Of a stretch of DNA of 37,088 bases, positions 7,308-15,576 are shown piece after piece; the first letter of the stretch is position 1; the number at the start of each line of letters is the position of its first letter. Location of the stretch: contig JAEZFF010000030.1 in the NCBI GenBank assembly GCA_023417635.1, positions 1 to 37,088 on the forward strand. Direction: 5' to 3'. A program made the translations under genes and the position numbers. Source of the DNA: Bacillota bacterium (lineage in GTDB: Bacteria > Bacillota > Clostridia > Oscillospirales > Acutalibacteraceae). The notes beneath the pieces are model-generated. The model was not told where the DNA came from and ran no database searches. It saw nothing but the letters and a program-made list of their open reading frames with translations.

Positions 7308-8215
7308 GCGCAGGCAAGGGCAACCCAGCCTTTTTCCTCACGGCGGTCAAGAATTTTGAATTTACCCTTAAGGGCATTTTGAACATCCTGCTCGCGTTCG
7401 TCGATAATGCCGCTCATAATGTAAACAGCGCCCGGCGCAAGATACTTTTCAATGTCTTTCGTCAGCTCAATAATGACATCTGCAACAATGTTTGCCACAA
7501 CCACATTGAACTGCCCGTCCACCTTTTCGGTCAGACTTCCGTCAATTCCCGTGAAGCGCTCGGCAACGTGATTGCGCTCCGCATTCTGCTTTGCCGTTTT
7601 CACGGCCAGCGGGTCAATATCTACCCCCACTGCACTGCCCGCACCAAGCAAAAGTCCCGCAACAGAGAGGATTCCACTTCCGCAGCCCACATCCAGCATC
7701 TTGCAGCCAGGCTTCACATAATCTTCAAGGAACTGCATACAAAGGCGCGTTGTCTCATGCGTCCCGGTGCCGAAAGCGATACCCGGCTCCAAGTCAAGCA
7801 CCACACGGCCATCCGGGTTCTCCACCTTTTCCCAGTCAGGCCGAATCAGCAGCCTTTTGCCAACATTAATCGGATGAAAATATTTCTTCCAGTTGTTAAT
7901 CCAGTCTTCCTGCACACAGGCACCGGTTTCTATTTTATTTTTGATACCGGCAGCGGCATATCGCTCCGTCAAAAAAGAAATTGCCTCGGCGGGATTGTCC
8001 TCCGGGCTGATGTACACATGAACAATCGACTTGGTGCGGTCTTTTTTCAGCAAATCCTCGTCAATCAGGTCAATATGCGCCACTTCTTCGACTTCTTCAT
8101 TTAAATGCGAATAATCTTCAATATAAATGCCGTAGGGAACCGTCATCTGCGCAATTGCTCCCGCAAGGTCAACGTTCTCCGCATCCACTGTAATTTTAAC
8201 TTCCGTCCAGTCCAT
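7298..8215 (-). CDS. prmA: Ribosomal protein L11 methyltransferase
   Basis: This 305-residue enzyme trimethylates lysines and the N-terminus of ribosomal protein L11 using S-adenosylmethionine. It has the PrmA-specific GTGTHETT motif at residues 149-156, the SAM-binding loop DVGCGSG at 175-181 and the substrate-site NIVAD near 242. The N-terminal third (about 1-100) matches the L11-recognition domain. Length is normal. It faces the plus-strand flippase gene across a 122-base divergent gap. A -10-like TATAAT lies at 8248-8253 on the minus strand, but I see no good -35 box. The extreme C-terminus (ACAAS) and stop codon lie in a repeated hairpin element, so the end may have been reshaped by its insertion. 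Confidence 0.95.
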   Translation of the reverse strand: MDWTEVKITVDAENVDLAGAIAQMTVPYGIYIEDYSHLNEEVEEVAHIDLIDEDLLKKDRTKSIVHVYISPEDNPAEAISFLTERYAAAGIKNKIETGACVQEDWINNWKKYFHPINVGKRLLIRPDWEKVENPDGRVVLDLEPGIAFGTGTHETTRLCMQFLEDYVKPGCKMLDVGCGSGILSVAGLLLGAGSAVGVDIDPLAVKTAKQNAERNHVAERFTGIDGSLTEKVDGQFNVVVANIVADVIIELTKDIEKYLAPGAVYIMSGIIDEREQDVQNALKGKFKILDRREEKGWVALACAAS

Positions 8216-8337
8216 TTTTCAGTCTCCTTTTCAGATCACATACTGTAATTATATACGATTCCCAACAAAAAATATAGACTAATCCCACAGCCTGCCCGAA
8301 TACATTTGACTAATACAACTTTTCGGGTGGTTTTCAA

Positions 8338-9708
8338 ATGGGAAGAAAACGCAGATTTTTCTGGAATGCCGTTATCCTCACCGTAAGCAATCTGCTGCTG
8401 CGCATGGCGGGCATCTGGTTCCGCTCCGCCATTACCAGCCGCATCGGCGCAAGCGGTATGGGGCTGTGCCAGCTGATTTTCTCCGTCTTCATGCTCGGCA
8501 TTACAGCCTGTACCTCGGGTTTTGGCCTTGCCATGACGCGCCTTGCCGCCGAAGGGCGCGCTTCGCACGGATGTGTTACCCGGTGCCTGGGGCTTGCACT
8601 TTTACTAAGCGCTGTTGCTTGGGGCGTACTGTTTTTTGGCGCCGGATTTATTTCGGCGCACCTCATACAAAATTCGCTTGCCGAACAGCCCCTGCGCCTG
8701 CTGGCTTTCGGGCTGCCCTTTATTGCCTGCTGTGCCTGCCTGAAAGGCTACTTTTTCGCGCAGCGGAACACTGCCATCCCCGTGCTGGATGAATTTTTGG
8801 AAACGGGCGTAACCATAGGCCTTTCGCTGCTTTTTCTGGACCGCTCGGGCCTTCCCCCGCTGGAAAGTCTGATGGCGGCTTCCACTCTCGGTGAAGTAGC
8901 TTCCGTCGTCTTTTTAATTCCCGTTTTTTACTGCTATACCCAAAAGCACGGCATGGCACGGGAAAGCACCGGCATCATGCGGCAGATTGTCCACATCGCC
9001 GGGCCTATGCTTGTGGGTTCGTTCCTGCGCAACGGCCTTGCCGGGGCAGAAAACCTTTTGATTCCAATCGGACTGCGTGCAAACGGTGCAAACAGCATTG
9101 CTTCCCTTGCACAGTACGGCGTTGTGCAGGGCATGGTCATGCCGATACTGTGCTTCCCCATGTCGCTTATCAGTTCTGCCGCCATGCTGATGATACCGGA
9201 AATAGCTGAATGTTCCGCAAAAAGTGACACGCACTCCGTGCGGCATTCCGCGGAATGTGCTTTCCGTTTCACACTGCTTTTCGGGTTCCCCACCGCAGCC
9301 ATCCTTCTGGTCTTTGCAGAAGAACTGGGAACCGTATTTTTTGGAAACGCACAGGCCGCGCAGATACTGCGCATTATGGCGCCGCTTGCCCCGCTGATGT
9401 ACCTTGACAATGTGGTCGATAATTTGCTGAAAGGCCTTGACCAGCAGATGTTCTCCATGAAGCTGAACCTGTGCGACTCATTAATGCGCGTTGCGCTGAT
9501 AGCCATCCTGATTCCCCGTTTCGGAATAGGTGCCTACCTTGTTCTCCTTTTTGCGAGTGAAATTTTCAACGCTTCACTCAGCATTAATCGGCTGCTGAAG
9601 GTCACGAAACTGCACGCCGACGTTATAGACTGGATTCTTTTCCCGGCGGTCTGCGGTGCGCTTACCTTTTATATGCTGAGTTTTCTGAAGAAGCTTTTCT
9701 TCCTATAA
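8338..9708 (+). CDS. Oligosaccharide/lipid flippase of the SpoVB/MurJ-like (MOP) family
   Basis: This 456-residue, very hydrophobic protein has about 14 predicted membrane segments. Its N-terminal region (TVSNLLLRMAGIWFRSAI, then IGASGMGLCQL and a TSGFGLAMTRLAAE segment) closely follows the pattern of SpoVB/YtgP-type polysaccharide flippases of sporulating Bacillota. Such proteins flip lipid-linked precursors across the membrane during wall or spore-cortex synthesis. The ATG at 8338 has a GGGTGG site about 8 bases upstream. The gene stands alone on the plus strand between prmA and cstA and ends in a hairpin terminator. Whether it acts in sporulation or in vegetative envelope synthesis cannot be told from sequence. 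Confidence 0.85.
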   Translation: MGRKRRFFWNAVILTVSNLLLRMAGIWFRSAITSRIGASGMGLCQLIFSVFMLGITACTSGFGLAMTRLAAEGRASHGCVTRCLGLALLLSAVAWGVLFFGAGFISAHLIQNSLAEQPLRLLAFGLPFIACCACLKGYFFAQRNTAIPVLDEFLETGVTIGLSLLFLDRSGLPPLESLMAASTLGEVASVVFLIPVFYCYTQKHGMARESTGIMRQIVHIAGPMLVGSFLRNGLAGAENLLIPIGLRANGANSIASLAQYGVVQGMVMPILCFPMSLISSAAMLMIPEIAECSAKSDTHSVRHSAECAFRFTLLFGFPTAAILLVFAEELGTVFFGNAQAAQILRIMAPLAPLMYLDNVVDNLLKGLDQQMFSMKLNLCDSLMRVALIAILIPRFGIGAYLVLLFASEIFNASLSINRLLKVTKLHADVIDWILFPAVCGALTFYMLSFLKKLFFL

Positions 9709-9710
9709 AA

Positions 9711-9752
9711 ATGCTCCCGGGGACTTTGTAAACGAAAGTTCCCCGGGAGCAT
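9711..9752. terminator. Bidirectional hairpin terminator between flippase gene and cstA
   Basis: ATGCTCCCGGGGACTTT (9711-9727) pairs with AAAGTTCCCCGGGAGCAT (9735-9752) with a single bulge, giving a very stable stem. On the minus strand the hairpin is followed by TTTTTATAGG, fitting termination of cstA. The plus side lacks a clear T-run but the hairpin starts 3 bases after the flippase stop. Confidence 0.75.
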
Positions 9753-9792
9753 CCTACCTATTATATATAATGGAAACAAGGACTTGCTGTAC

Positions 9793-11535
9793 TCAGGCTT
9801 CAGGGTCTGTCGCACTGCTGCTCTTTACCGCGGCAGCAGGCTTTTCCTTCGAAGGCTTTTCAAAGAGTTTGCGCATGCAGTGGTAAACAACCATTACAGC
9901 CAGCGCCATCAAAAGGACTGCGATAATCAGCTGCAGGCCATCTGTAAGGAAAACGAACTGGCCGGCGCCCATCTTTTTAAAGATGTTGCCAACTGCCTCA
10001 ACAAGCGCCGTCATGGTAACAACAAGCATCACGCCCATCGGCACATAAAGCATCCAGCCTTTGCGGCCTGTCGTCTTGAGGAAAACCGCCAGGGCAATCA
10101 GCACCATTGCCGCAAGCAGCTGGTTTGCAGAGCCAAACAGCGACCAGATGTTGTTGTACCCGCCAAGTGAAAGCACAAAGCCGAAAACAAGCGTCAGAAC
10201 GGTTGACACATATTTATTGGTAAAGAACTGCGCAACTGGGGTATGTGCCTTGCCATCCTCATCGTAAAGGAGTTCCTGAAAAGACATACGGCCTATGCGG
10301 GCAACGGAGTCGAGTGTTGTAAGGCACAGCGCCGAAACACACATGGTCATGCTGCACTTCGCAACATAAGAAGACATGCCGAACTTTTCAAAGAACCCGG
10401 CAACACCGGCAGAGAAGATCTGGAACGGGGTACCGTTCGGCATCTGGCCGTTTTTAGCCGCCGCACCGGCAACAACAAGAGCCGAAACTGCAAGGAGGGA
10501 TTCTACAACCATGGCGCCGTAGCCAACCGGAAGCATATCTTTCTCGTTGCGAATCTGCTTGGAGGAAGTTCCGGAAGAAACGAGGCTGTGAAAGCCGGAA
10601 ACCGCGCCGCAGGCAATGGTAACAAAAAGCATTGGGAACAGCATTTTGCCGTTTACGGTAAAGCCGTTAAATGCGTTAATGTTCATGTCCGGCCGCGTGA
10701 TGAAGATGCCGACGACCGCGCCGATAATCATAAAAATCAGCAGAAACGAGCTGAGGTAATCGCGGGGCTGCATCAAAATCCACATCGGAACGACCGCCGC
10801 AAAGAAAATGTATGCAAACACAACAAGCAGCCACTGCATTTTATTGAGGTAAATCGGGAAGGCCATGCCGGCTGCCATCATGGCGACGAAAAGAACAACG
10901 CCGGCTAAGAACATCACAATCTGGTTTGGTTTTACATATTTGAGGAAAAGACCGAACAGAACCGCGCCCAGGATGTAGAACATGGAGATGGAGCCTGCCG
11001 CCGCGTTCGGGGCCGTAACCGCATTTGCGGCCACCGGTGCCGCAAGGCTGTAAGCCTTAACGGCAGAAGCGTTGAAAGTGGAGGCAACCATATCGCCGAA
11101 TGCCGCAATTACAAGCAGCGAAAAAACCCAGCAGAACATCAGGAAAAGGCGTTTGCCGGTTTTGCCGATATACTGTTCAATAATCAGGCCAATGGACTTG
11201 CCCTCATTTTTCACGGAAGCGTACAGCGCACCGAAGTCCTGTACCGCGCCGAAGAATACGCCGCCTACAAGAATCCACAGCAGCGCCGGAACCCAGCCGA
11301 ACATGGCCGCGATAATCGGGCCTGTTACAGGGCCTGCGCCCGCAATCGTGGAAAACTGATGTGCAAACACAATGGATTTTGGGGCCGGAACATAGTCCTG
11401 GCCATCCGCGTGGGTGTAGGCAGGTGTTTTCGCCTTGGGGTCAATTCCCCATTTCTTTACAAGCCATCTGCCGTAAAAGAGATAGCCGCCGCCCAGCACA
11501 GCTATGGAGATGAGTATTATTGCCAAACCGTTCAT
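9793..11535 (-). CDS. cstA: CstA-family carbon starvation / peptide-pyruvate transporter
   Basis: This 580-residue integral membrane protein has the CstA family hallmarks: the N-terminal GGYLFYGRWL region, the HQFSTIAGAGPVTGPI motif, a VQDFGALYAS segment, and about 16 hydrophobic helices ending in a short charged tail. CstA and the related BtsT import pyruvate and have also been linked to peptide uptake, mainly under nutrient limitation. The gene stands alone and is preceded by a complete T-box leader (11613-11916) and promoter, so transcription should rise when one tRNA is uncharged. That makes uptake of an amino-acid-containing or keto-acid substrate plausible. The family is certain; the substrate is not. 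Confidence 0.93.
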   Translation of the reverse strand: MNGLAIILISIAVLGGGYLFYGRWLVKKWGIDPKAKTPAYTHADGQDYVPAPKSIVFAHQFSTIAGAGPVTGPIIAAMFGWVPALLWILVGGVFFGAVQDFGALYASVKNEGKSIGLIIEQYIGKTGKRLFLMFCWVFSLLVIAAFGDMVASTFNASAVKAYSLAAPVAANAVTAPNAAAGSISMFYILGAVLFGLFLKYVKPNQIVMFLAGVVLFVAMMAAGMAFPIYLNKMQWLLVVFAYIFFAAVVPMWILMQPRDYLSSFLLIFMIIGAVVGIFITRPDMNINAFNGFTVNGKMLFPMLFVTIACGAVSGFHSLVSSGTSSKQIRNEKDMLPVGYGAMVVESLLAVSALVVAGAAAKNGQMPNGTPFQIFSAGVAGFFEKFGMSSYVAKCSMTMCVSALCLTTLDSVARIGRMSFQELLYDEDGKAHTPVAQFFTNKYVSTVLTLVFGFVLSLGGYNNIWSLFGSANQLLAAMVLIALAVFLKTTGRKGWMLYVPMGVMLVVTMTALVEAVGNIFKKMGAGQFVFLTDGLQLIIAVLLMALAVMVVYHCMRKLFEKPSKEKPAAAVKSSSATDPEA

Positions 11536-11612
11536 GCTTTTCTTCCTTCCTCGTCAAAAGAATCCCGTTGATTGTTGTGGCAGGAATACCGCAGAAAAAG
11601 GCACATTCGGGG

Positions 11613-11916
11613 GAAAATAAAAAATCCCCCGTCTCCGACTTTTTGTAGAAAGTCAGAGACGAAGGATTTCACTCCGCGTTACCACTCTGTTTGCTGCTTC
11701 ATTGCAGCCTGCTCAGCCGCATCGGGCGGGCCCACCCAATGCGCCCGAATGTAACGGTTCGGAACCGGCCGCGCCTAATTGCCTTACGGCTTTCAGTTCG
11801 GCTGCTCGCGGGCGATGTCATTCTGAAATATCCTGCCGTCTTTCACCAAATGACGGCTCTCTGTGAGGAGAGATCCCAAAACTTTTACCCGTTCACTGCA
11901 TTTGCGATATTCTTTG
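11613..11916 (-). promoter_or_regulatory. T-box riboswitch leader of cstA (probable isoleucine specifier)
   Basis: On the minus strand the leader contains a long stem I (with AGAGAGCC, TTGGTGAAAGA and GGCAGG in its distal half), the T-box proper AGAGTGGTAACGCGG (11674-11688), and an intrinsic terminator with stem GTCTCTGACTTT/AAAGTCGGAGAC (11631-11660) and run ATTTTTTATTTT. The specifier loop reads GAATGACATC ahead of the basal helix CCCG. If the codon next to the helix is used, it is AUC (11816-11814, isoleucine) followed by a G. GAC (aspartate) is the alternative. The T-box bulge reads UGGU, which pairs with a tRNA ending ACCA. Bacterial tRNA-Ile has A at position 73 but tRNA-Asp has G, which favours isoleucine. 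Confidence 0.85.
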
Positions 11917-11922
11917 CGTTTC

Positions 11923-11952
11923 ATGTTATCACGCGGCTCTTCGCTTTGTCAA
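11923..11952 (-). promoter_or_regulatory. Promoter of the T-box-cstA transcript
   Basis: A perfect -35 box TTGACA (11947-11952) and TAACAT (11923-11928) lie 18 bases apart on the minus strand, just upstream of the T-box leader. Confidence 0.65.
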
Positions 11953-12266
11953 CAGGTTTTTTACGAATTGTAAATACTTCCAATTCAGTTTGGCGGTTTA
12001 ACCCGATAAACTGTTAAATATCACAACGATTCTGCATTTCAGGATAAAAGTGTCCAAGTTTCCAATCAAAGCCACCGGCTTTCTCTTCTACGAACTTTCA
12101 ACCACACCGCATCTCCACAAAGTGCAGAAACGAGTCCCGTAAGATGCTCTGTACATGATTAACTAATTGTCAGACAACGAGCGCTGAAAATGGAAAATCA
12201 GGCGGCTATTTTTGCTTTATGGAATTTGTTTTTTGGCGTGTTTTATCCCTTGTATTTATAAAAAAA
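11953..12266. other. Intergenic region without recognisable gene
   Basis: This AT-richer stretch separates the cstA promoter from the 3' end of ybaK. I see no convincing open frame, tRNA-like fold, repeat or strong terminator. A 23-codon plus-strand frame at 12190-12261 has no good ribosome site and was rejected. Confidence 0.6.
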
Positions 12267-12758
12267 CTATTTTGCTGCCGGTTCTGCAATCGCGGCAGTC
12301 GTTCCGCCAATCAGCTCTAAAAGCTGCTTTGGCTCCACTTCCACCTGCGTGCCGATTCTTCCCCCGCTGACAAGAATCGTTTTCTGCGCCTCACAGCTGC
12401 TGTCTATTACCGTGCGGAACTGTTTTTTCATCCCCACGGGCGAACATCCTCCACGGATATACCCCGTTACTTTATTGATTTCGCTCACATGGATCATCTC
12501 TACCGATTTTACCCCGACGCTTTTCGCCGCTGCTTTCAGATTCAGCTCCATTGCAACCGGTACGGCAAAGACATAGAAATTTTTATCCGCACCGCGCGTT
12601 ACTAAGGTTTTAAACACCTGCTCCACATTTTCCCCCAGTTTCGCCGCAACGGAAACGCCGTCTATTTTTCCGTCCTTATTTTCATAGAACCACGGCTTGT
12701 AAGGGATTTTCGCCTGTTCTAAGATCCGCATAACGTTTGTTTTGAGTTCCTTTGCCAT
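12267..12758 (-). CDS. ybaK: YbaK/EbsC-family aminoacyl-tRNA deacylase (probable Cys-tRNA(Pro) deacylase)
   Basis: This 163-residue cytoplasmic protein matches YbaK throughout: the FKTLV segment with the conserved lysine (Lys50), the AVPVAMELNLKAAAK motif, the GYIRGGCSPVGMKK glycine loop and VSGGRIGTQVEV near the C-terminus. YbaK hydrolyses Cys-tRNA(Pro), which arises when prolyl-tRNA synthetase mischarges cysteine. It lies 36 bases after the NRAMP-type gene on the same strand. A possible own promoter (TATAAT at 12794-12799 with a weak -35) lies over the end of that gene. The functional subclass is inferred from overall similarity. Confidence 0.9.
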   Translation of the reverse strand: MAKELKTNVMRILEQAKIPYKPWFYENKDGKIDGVSVAAKLGENVEQVFKTLVTRGADKNFYVFAVPVAMELNLKAAAKSVGVKSVEMIHVSEINKVTGYIRGGCSPVGMKKQFRTVIDSSCEAQKTILVSGGRIGTQVEVEPKQLLELIGGTTAAIAEPAAK

Positions 12759-12794
12759 TTTGCATCATCCTTTTTCCGTGTTTTAACAGTTCTA

Positions 12795-14012
12795 TTATAG
12801 TACCATAAGCAAGATGGTAAAAGCAGAAGCGGCAATCAGCACACCCGCGCTGACCCAGGAACGGATTTTCTGCCCGCGCGTGCTGGCATAGCGGCCCATC
12901 ACCGTGTGGTTGGAGGTAAGAAGCGTAAGAAAAATTAGAATCGGCGTCATCAGCACGCCGCCCGCCGCCTGCACAAAAACCGAAATTCCGTTCAGCCGCA
13001 TGGCTGGCACCAAGGCCGCACCCGCCGCAAGCAGCACGCTGAAAGCGTAAATACCGTAAAAGCCGGGCGCTTCACGGAAGCTGTCATTCAAGCTTTTTGT
13101 CCATCCGAGCGACTCCGCAACGCTCCAGGAAGAAGAAAGTGAAACCGTCACCGCCGCAAGCAGACCGGCGTCAAACAAGCCAAGTGCAAACAGCACTCCG
13201 CCCGCCGGGCCAAATCGGCTGGTAATGGCTGCCACAATCTGTGGGGCATCCGCGTTTTCCGCATCCGGAAGAATCCCGTAAAGGGAAGAGCCGATGAAGA
13301 TTAATGCCGCCGCCACGGTTGTCTGACATATACATCCCGCCAGCGTATCTGCCCTTCCGCTGCGGATTTGGCTTTCTTTTTCTTTTTTTTCAGAGTACGC
13401 CCCATTTTGGTAGAAAATCATCCAGGGAGCCACGGCATTTCCCACAAGAGCTGCCATGTACCATCGGAACGGCCTCCCCGTACAAAGCACAGCGCTCTGC
13501 TGTACACTGAGAGCCGGGCGGGCAAAAAAAGCGAAGAACAGGAACAGCAGGTTAAACAGCCCAATTACAAGCCCCAAGCGCTCTTTCGTGCGGTACCCGC
13601 TCAGCATGGCGACGGAAAGCGCAAGCCCTACGCTCAGCGCTACAGCCGCCCACACGGGCAGACCCAGCAGCTCCAGCCCGGCAGACATCCCCACAAACTC
13701 CGTCATAAGCGTCAGCAGGTTTTCCACAAAAAGCGCGGTGACTTGAAAAACCATCCAGCCCCGGCCGTAATGCTCCCGCAGCAGGCGGGTGTATCCCTGC
13801 CCGGAAGCCACACCAAGCCGCATGGCCATTTCCTGCACCGTATAAGTAACAGCGGTGAGCAGCAGAGTCAGCGGAACAAAAACCGCCCAGCCGAATTTTG
13901 CACCTGTTACGGTGTATGAAATCAGGCCCCCGGCATCGTTATCCGCCATCGCGGCCACCATTCCCGGACCCAGAAACAGAAGAAAATAAAACGGCCGCTT
14001 TTTTCCGCGCAT
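12795..14012 (-). CDS. NRAMP-related divalent metal transporter with non-canonical metal site
   Basis: This 405-residue membrane protein has about 11 hydrophobic helices and the NRAMP N-terminal pattern LGPGMVAAMAD. In helix 1 the canonical DPGN metal motif reads DAGG at residues 26-29: the aspartate is kept and the asparagine is glycine. In helix 6 the usual A-x-x-M-P-H reads GNAVAPW at 191-197, so the metal-binding methionine is Ala195. Loss of this methionine is a feature of NRAMP-related magnesium transporters, so Mg2+ or another hard cation is a better guess than Mn2+ or Fe2+. It is followed by ybaK. Its start codon abuts a strong hairpin (14013-14053) whose 3' arm contains the GGGGGTG ribosome site. 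Confidence 0.88.
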   Translation of the reverse strand: MRGKKRPFYFLLFLGPGMVAAMADNDAGGLISYTVTGAKFGWAVFVPLTLLLTAVTYTVQEMAMRLGVASGQGYTRLLREHYGRGWMVFQVTALFVENLLTLMTEFVGMSAGLELLGLPVWAAVALSVGLALSVAMLSGYRTKERLGLVIGLFNLLFLFFAFFARPALSVQQSAVLCTGRPFRWYMAALVGNAVAPWMIFYQNGAYSEKKEKESQIRSGRADTLAGCICQTTVAAALIFIGSSLYGILPDAENADAPQIVAAITSRFGPAGGVLFALGLFDAGLLAAVTVSLSSSWSVAESLGWTKSLNDSFREAPGFYGIYAFSVLLAAGAALVPAMRLNGISVFVQAAGGVLMTPILIFLTLLTSNHTVMGRYASTRGQKIRSWVSAGVLIAASAFTILLMVL

Positions 14013-14053
14013 GAAAACACCCCCAAAGCAGATTATGCTCTGGGGGTGTTTTC
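14013..14053 (-). terminator. Hairpin terminator after cysS that also covers the next gene's ribosome site
   Basis: Arms AAAACACCCCCA (14014-14025) and TGGGGGTGTTTT (14041-14052) pair perfectly, with an additional inner AGCA/TGCT stem. In the minus direction TTTT is the end of the 3' arm, as in bidirectional terminators with A- and T-tracts. The ATG of the NRAMP-type gene starts immediately after, at 14012, so its GGGGGTG ribosome site would be buried in the stem. Confidence 0.7.
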
Positions 14054-14093
14054 TGTCCCAGCATTCCCATCTGGGAAAATGCCGAGTAAAAAG

Positions 14094-15503
14094 TTATTCG
14101 CTGATTTTCCACTTGACGCCCTGCGGGGTGTCTTCCAGCACCACATGGCGGGCTTTCAGTTCATCGCGGATGCGATCGGCCTCCGCCCAGTTTTTCGCTT
14201 TGCGGGCAGCCGTGCGTTCAGCTATCAGTTTTTCAATTTCTTCATCCTGCGTGTCGTCTTCCTTCTCCACATACAGAAGGCCGAGAACATCCGCAAGCTT
14301 CATGAAATGTTCCAGTGCGAAGCCGCACAGTTCTTTCGACGGCGCCGTGTCGGCATTCAGGTTCGTATTAATATCTTTTGCAAAGTCAAACAGCACCGAA
14401 AGCGCGTCGGCAGTGTTGAGGTCATCGTCCATAAAAGCGTTGAATCTTTCTTCGTAGCCGCTCATGCGGGTGCGGATTTCTTCTTCTCCCGGCTTTTCGA
14501 CCGATGGGGCGTGCTCCATCAGAAAACGTAGGTTGTCGCGGCAGTGATACAGACGGTCAAGCGCCGCGCGGCACTGCTCAATAATTTCCACGCTGTAATT
14601 AATAGGCGCACGGTAATGGGAAGAAATCATCAGGTAGCGGATTGGCTCGTAGCCGTATTTATCCGCTACTTCCCGCACCGTAAAGAAGTTGCCAAGGGAT
14701 TTCGACATCTTCTTGTTGTTGATGTTGATATAGCCGTTGTGCATCCAGTAGTGCGAAAACGGTACGCCGTTGCAGCATTCACTCTGGGCGATCTCGTTTT
14801 CGTGGTGCGGGAAGATCAGGTCCTGCCCGCCGCAGTGAATGTCAATGGTTTTACCAAGAAAGCGCCTTGCCATAGCAGAGCACTCAATATGCCAGCCCGG
14901 GCGGCCTTTGCCCCACGGGGAATCCCAGCTTGGCTCGCCTGGCTTGGAAGCCTTCCAGAGGGCAAAGTCCAGCGGATTTTCTTTCTGTTCGCCTACGGCA
15001 ATCCGTGCACCGGACTGCAGGTCGTCAATCGGCTGGTGGGAAAGTTTACCGTATTCTTTGTCTTTCAGCGTACGGAAATAAACGTCGCCGCTTGGAACCG
15101 GATAGGCATAGCCTTTTTCCACAAGCGTGGAAATAATGCTCAGAATTTCATCGATGTTTTCCGTTGCGCGCGGATGCACGGTGGCAGGGCGGACATTCAG
15201 CCCTGCGGCATCTGTTTTGTACTCCTTAATATACTTGTTGGAAACAGTCAGGTAATCCGATTTTTCCTCATTTGCCCGGCGGATAATTTTGTCGTCAATA
15301 TCGGTAAAATTCTGCACAAAAGTCACCTTGCAGCCACGGGACTCAAGGTACCGGCGAAGCACGTCGAATACGCAGATAGGCCTGGCGTTGCCGATGTGGA
15401 TGTAGTTATACACCGTAGGCCCGCAGGCGTAGATATGTGCTTCCCCCGGGGTAATGGGGACAAACTCTTCCTTTTTGCGCGAAAGGGTGTTGTAAATTTG
15501 CAT
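14094..15503 (-). CDS. cysS: Cysteinyl-tRNA synthetase
   Basis: This 469-residue class I enzyme charges tRNA-Cys with cysteine. It has the HIGN (HIGH) signature at residues 36-39 and KMSKS at 265-269. The zinc ligands that discriminate cysteine are in place: Cys27, Cys208, His233 and Glu237. The C-terminal third is the helical anticodon-binding region. Length is normal. It follows cysE by 73 bases, and both should be transcribed from the promoter and cysteine T-box at 16253-16581, so supply of cysteine and its loading onto tRNA are raised together. Confidence 0.97.
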   Translation of the reverse strand: MQIYNTLSRKKEEFVPITPGEAHIYACGPTVYNYIHIGNARPICVFDVLRRYLESRGCKVTFVQNFTDIDDKIIRRANEEKSDYLTVSNKYIKEYKTDAAGLNVRPATVHPRATENIDEILSIISTLVEKGYAYPVPSGDVYFRTLKDKEYGKLSHQPIDDLQSGARIAVGEQKENPLDFALWKASKPGEPSWDSPWGKGRPGWHIECSAMARRFLGKTIDIHCGGQDLIFPHHENEIAQSECCNGVPFSHYWMHNGYININNKKMSKSLGNFFTVREVADKYGYEPIRYLMISSHYRAPINYSVEIIEQCRAALDRLYHCRDNLRFLMEHAPSVEKPGEEEIRTRMSGYEERFNAFMDDDLNTADALSVLFDFAKDINTNLNADTAPSKELCGFALEHFMKLADVLGLLYVEKEDDTQDEEIEKLIAERTAARKAKNWAEADRIRDELKARHVVLEDTPQGVKWKISE

Positions 15504-15576
15504 TTTAGGTTTCCTCCTCTTGTCTTTTCAAACAAAGATTCTTTTCTTTTTTATTCAAACGGCCTGCGCCGTATTC

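Noticed and set aside
12190..12261. 23-codon hydrophobic plus-strand frame (starts MENQAAIF)
   Set aside because: No adequate ribosome site and no promoter or neighbour to support it; too short to judge on composition.
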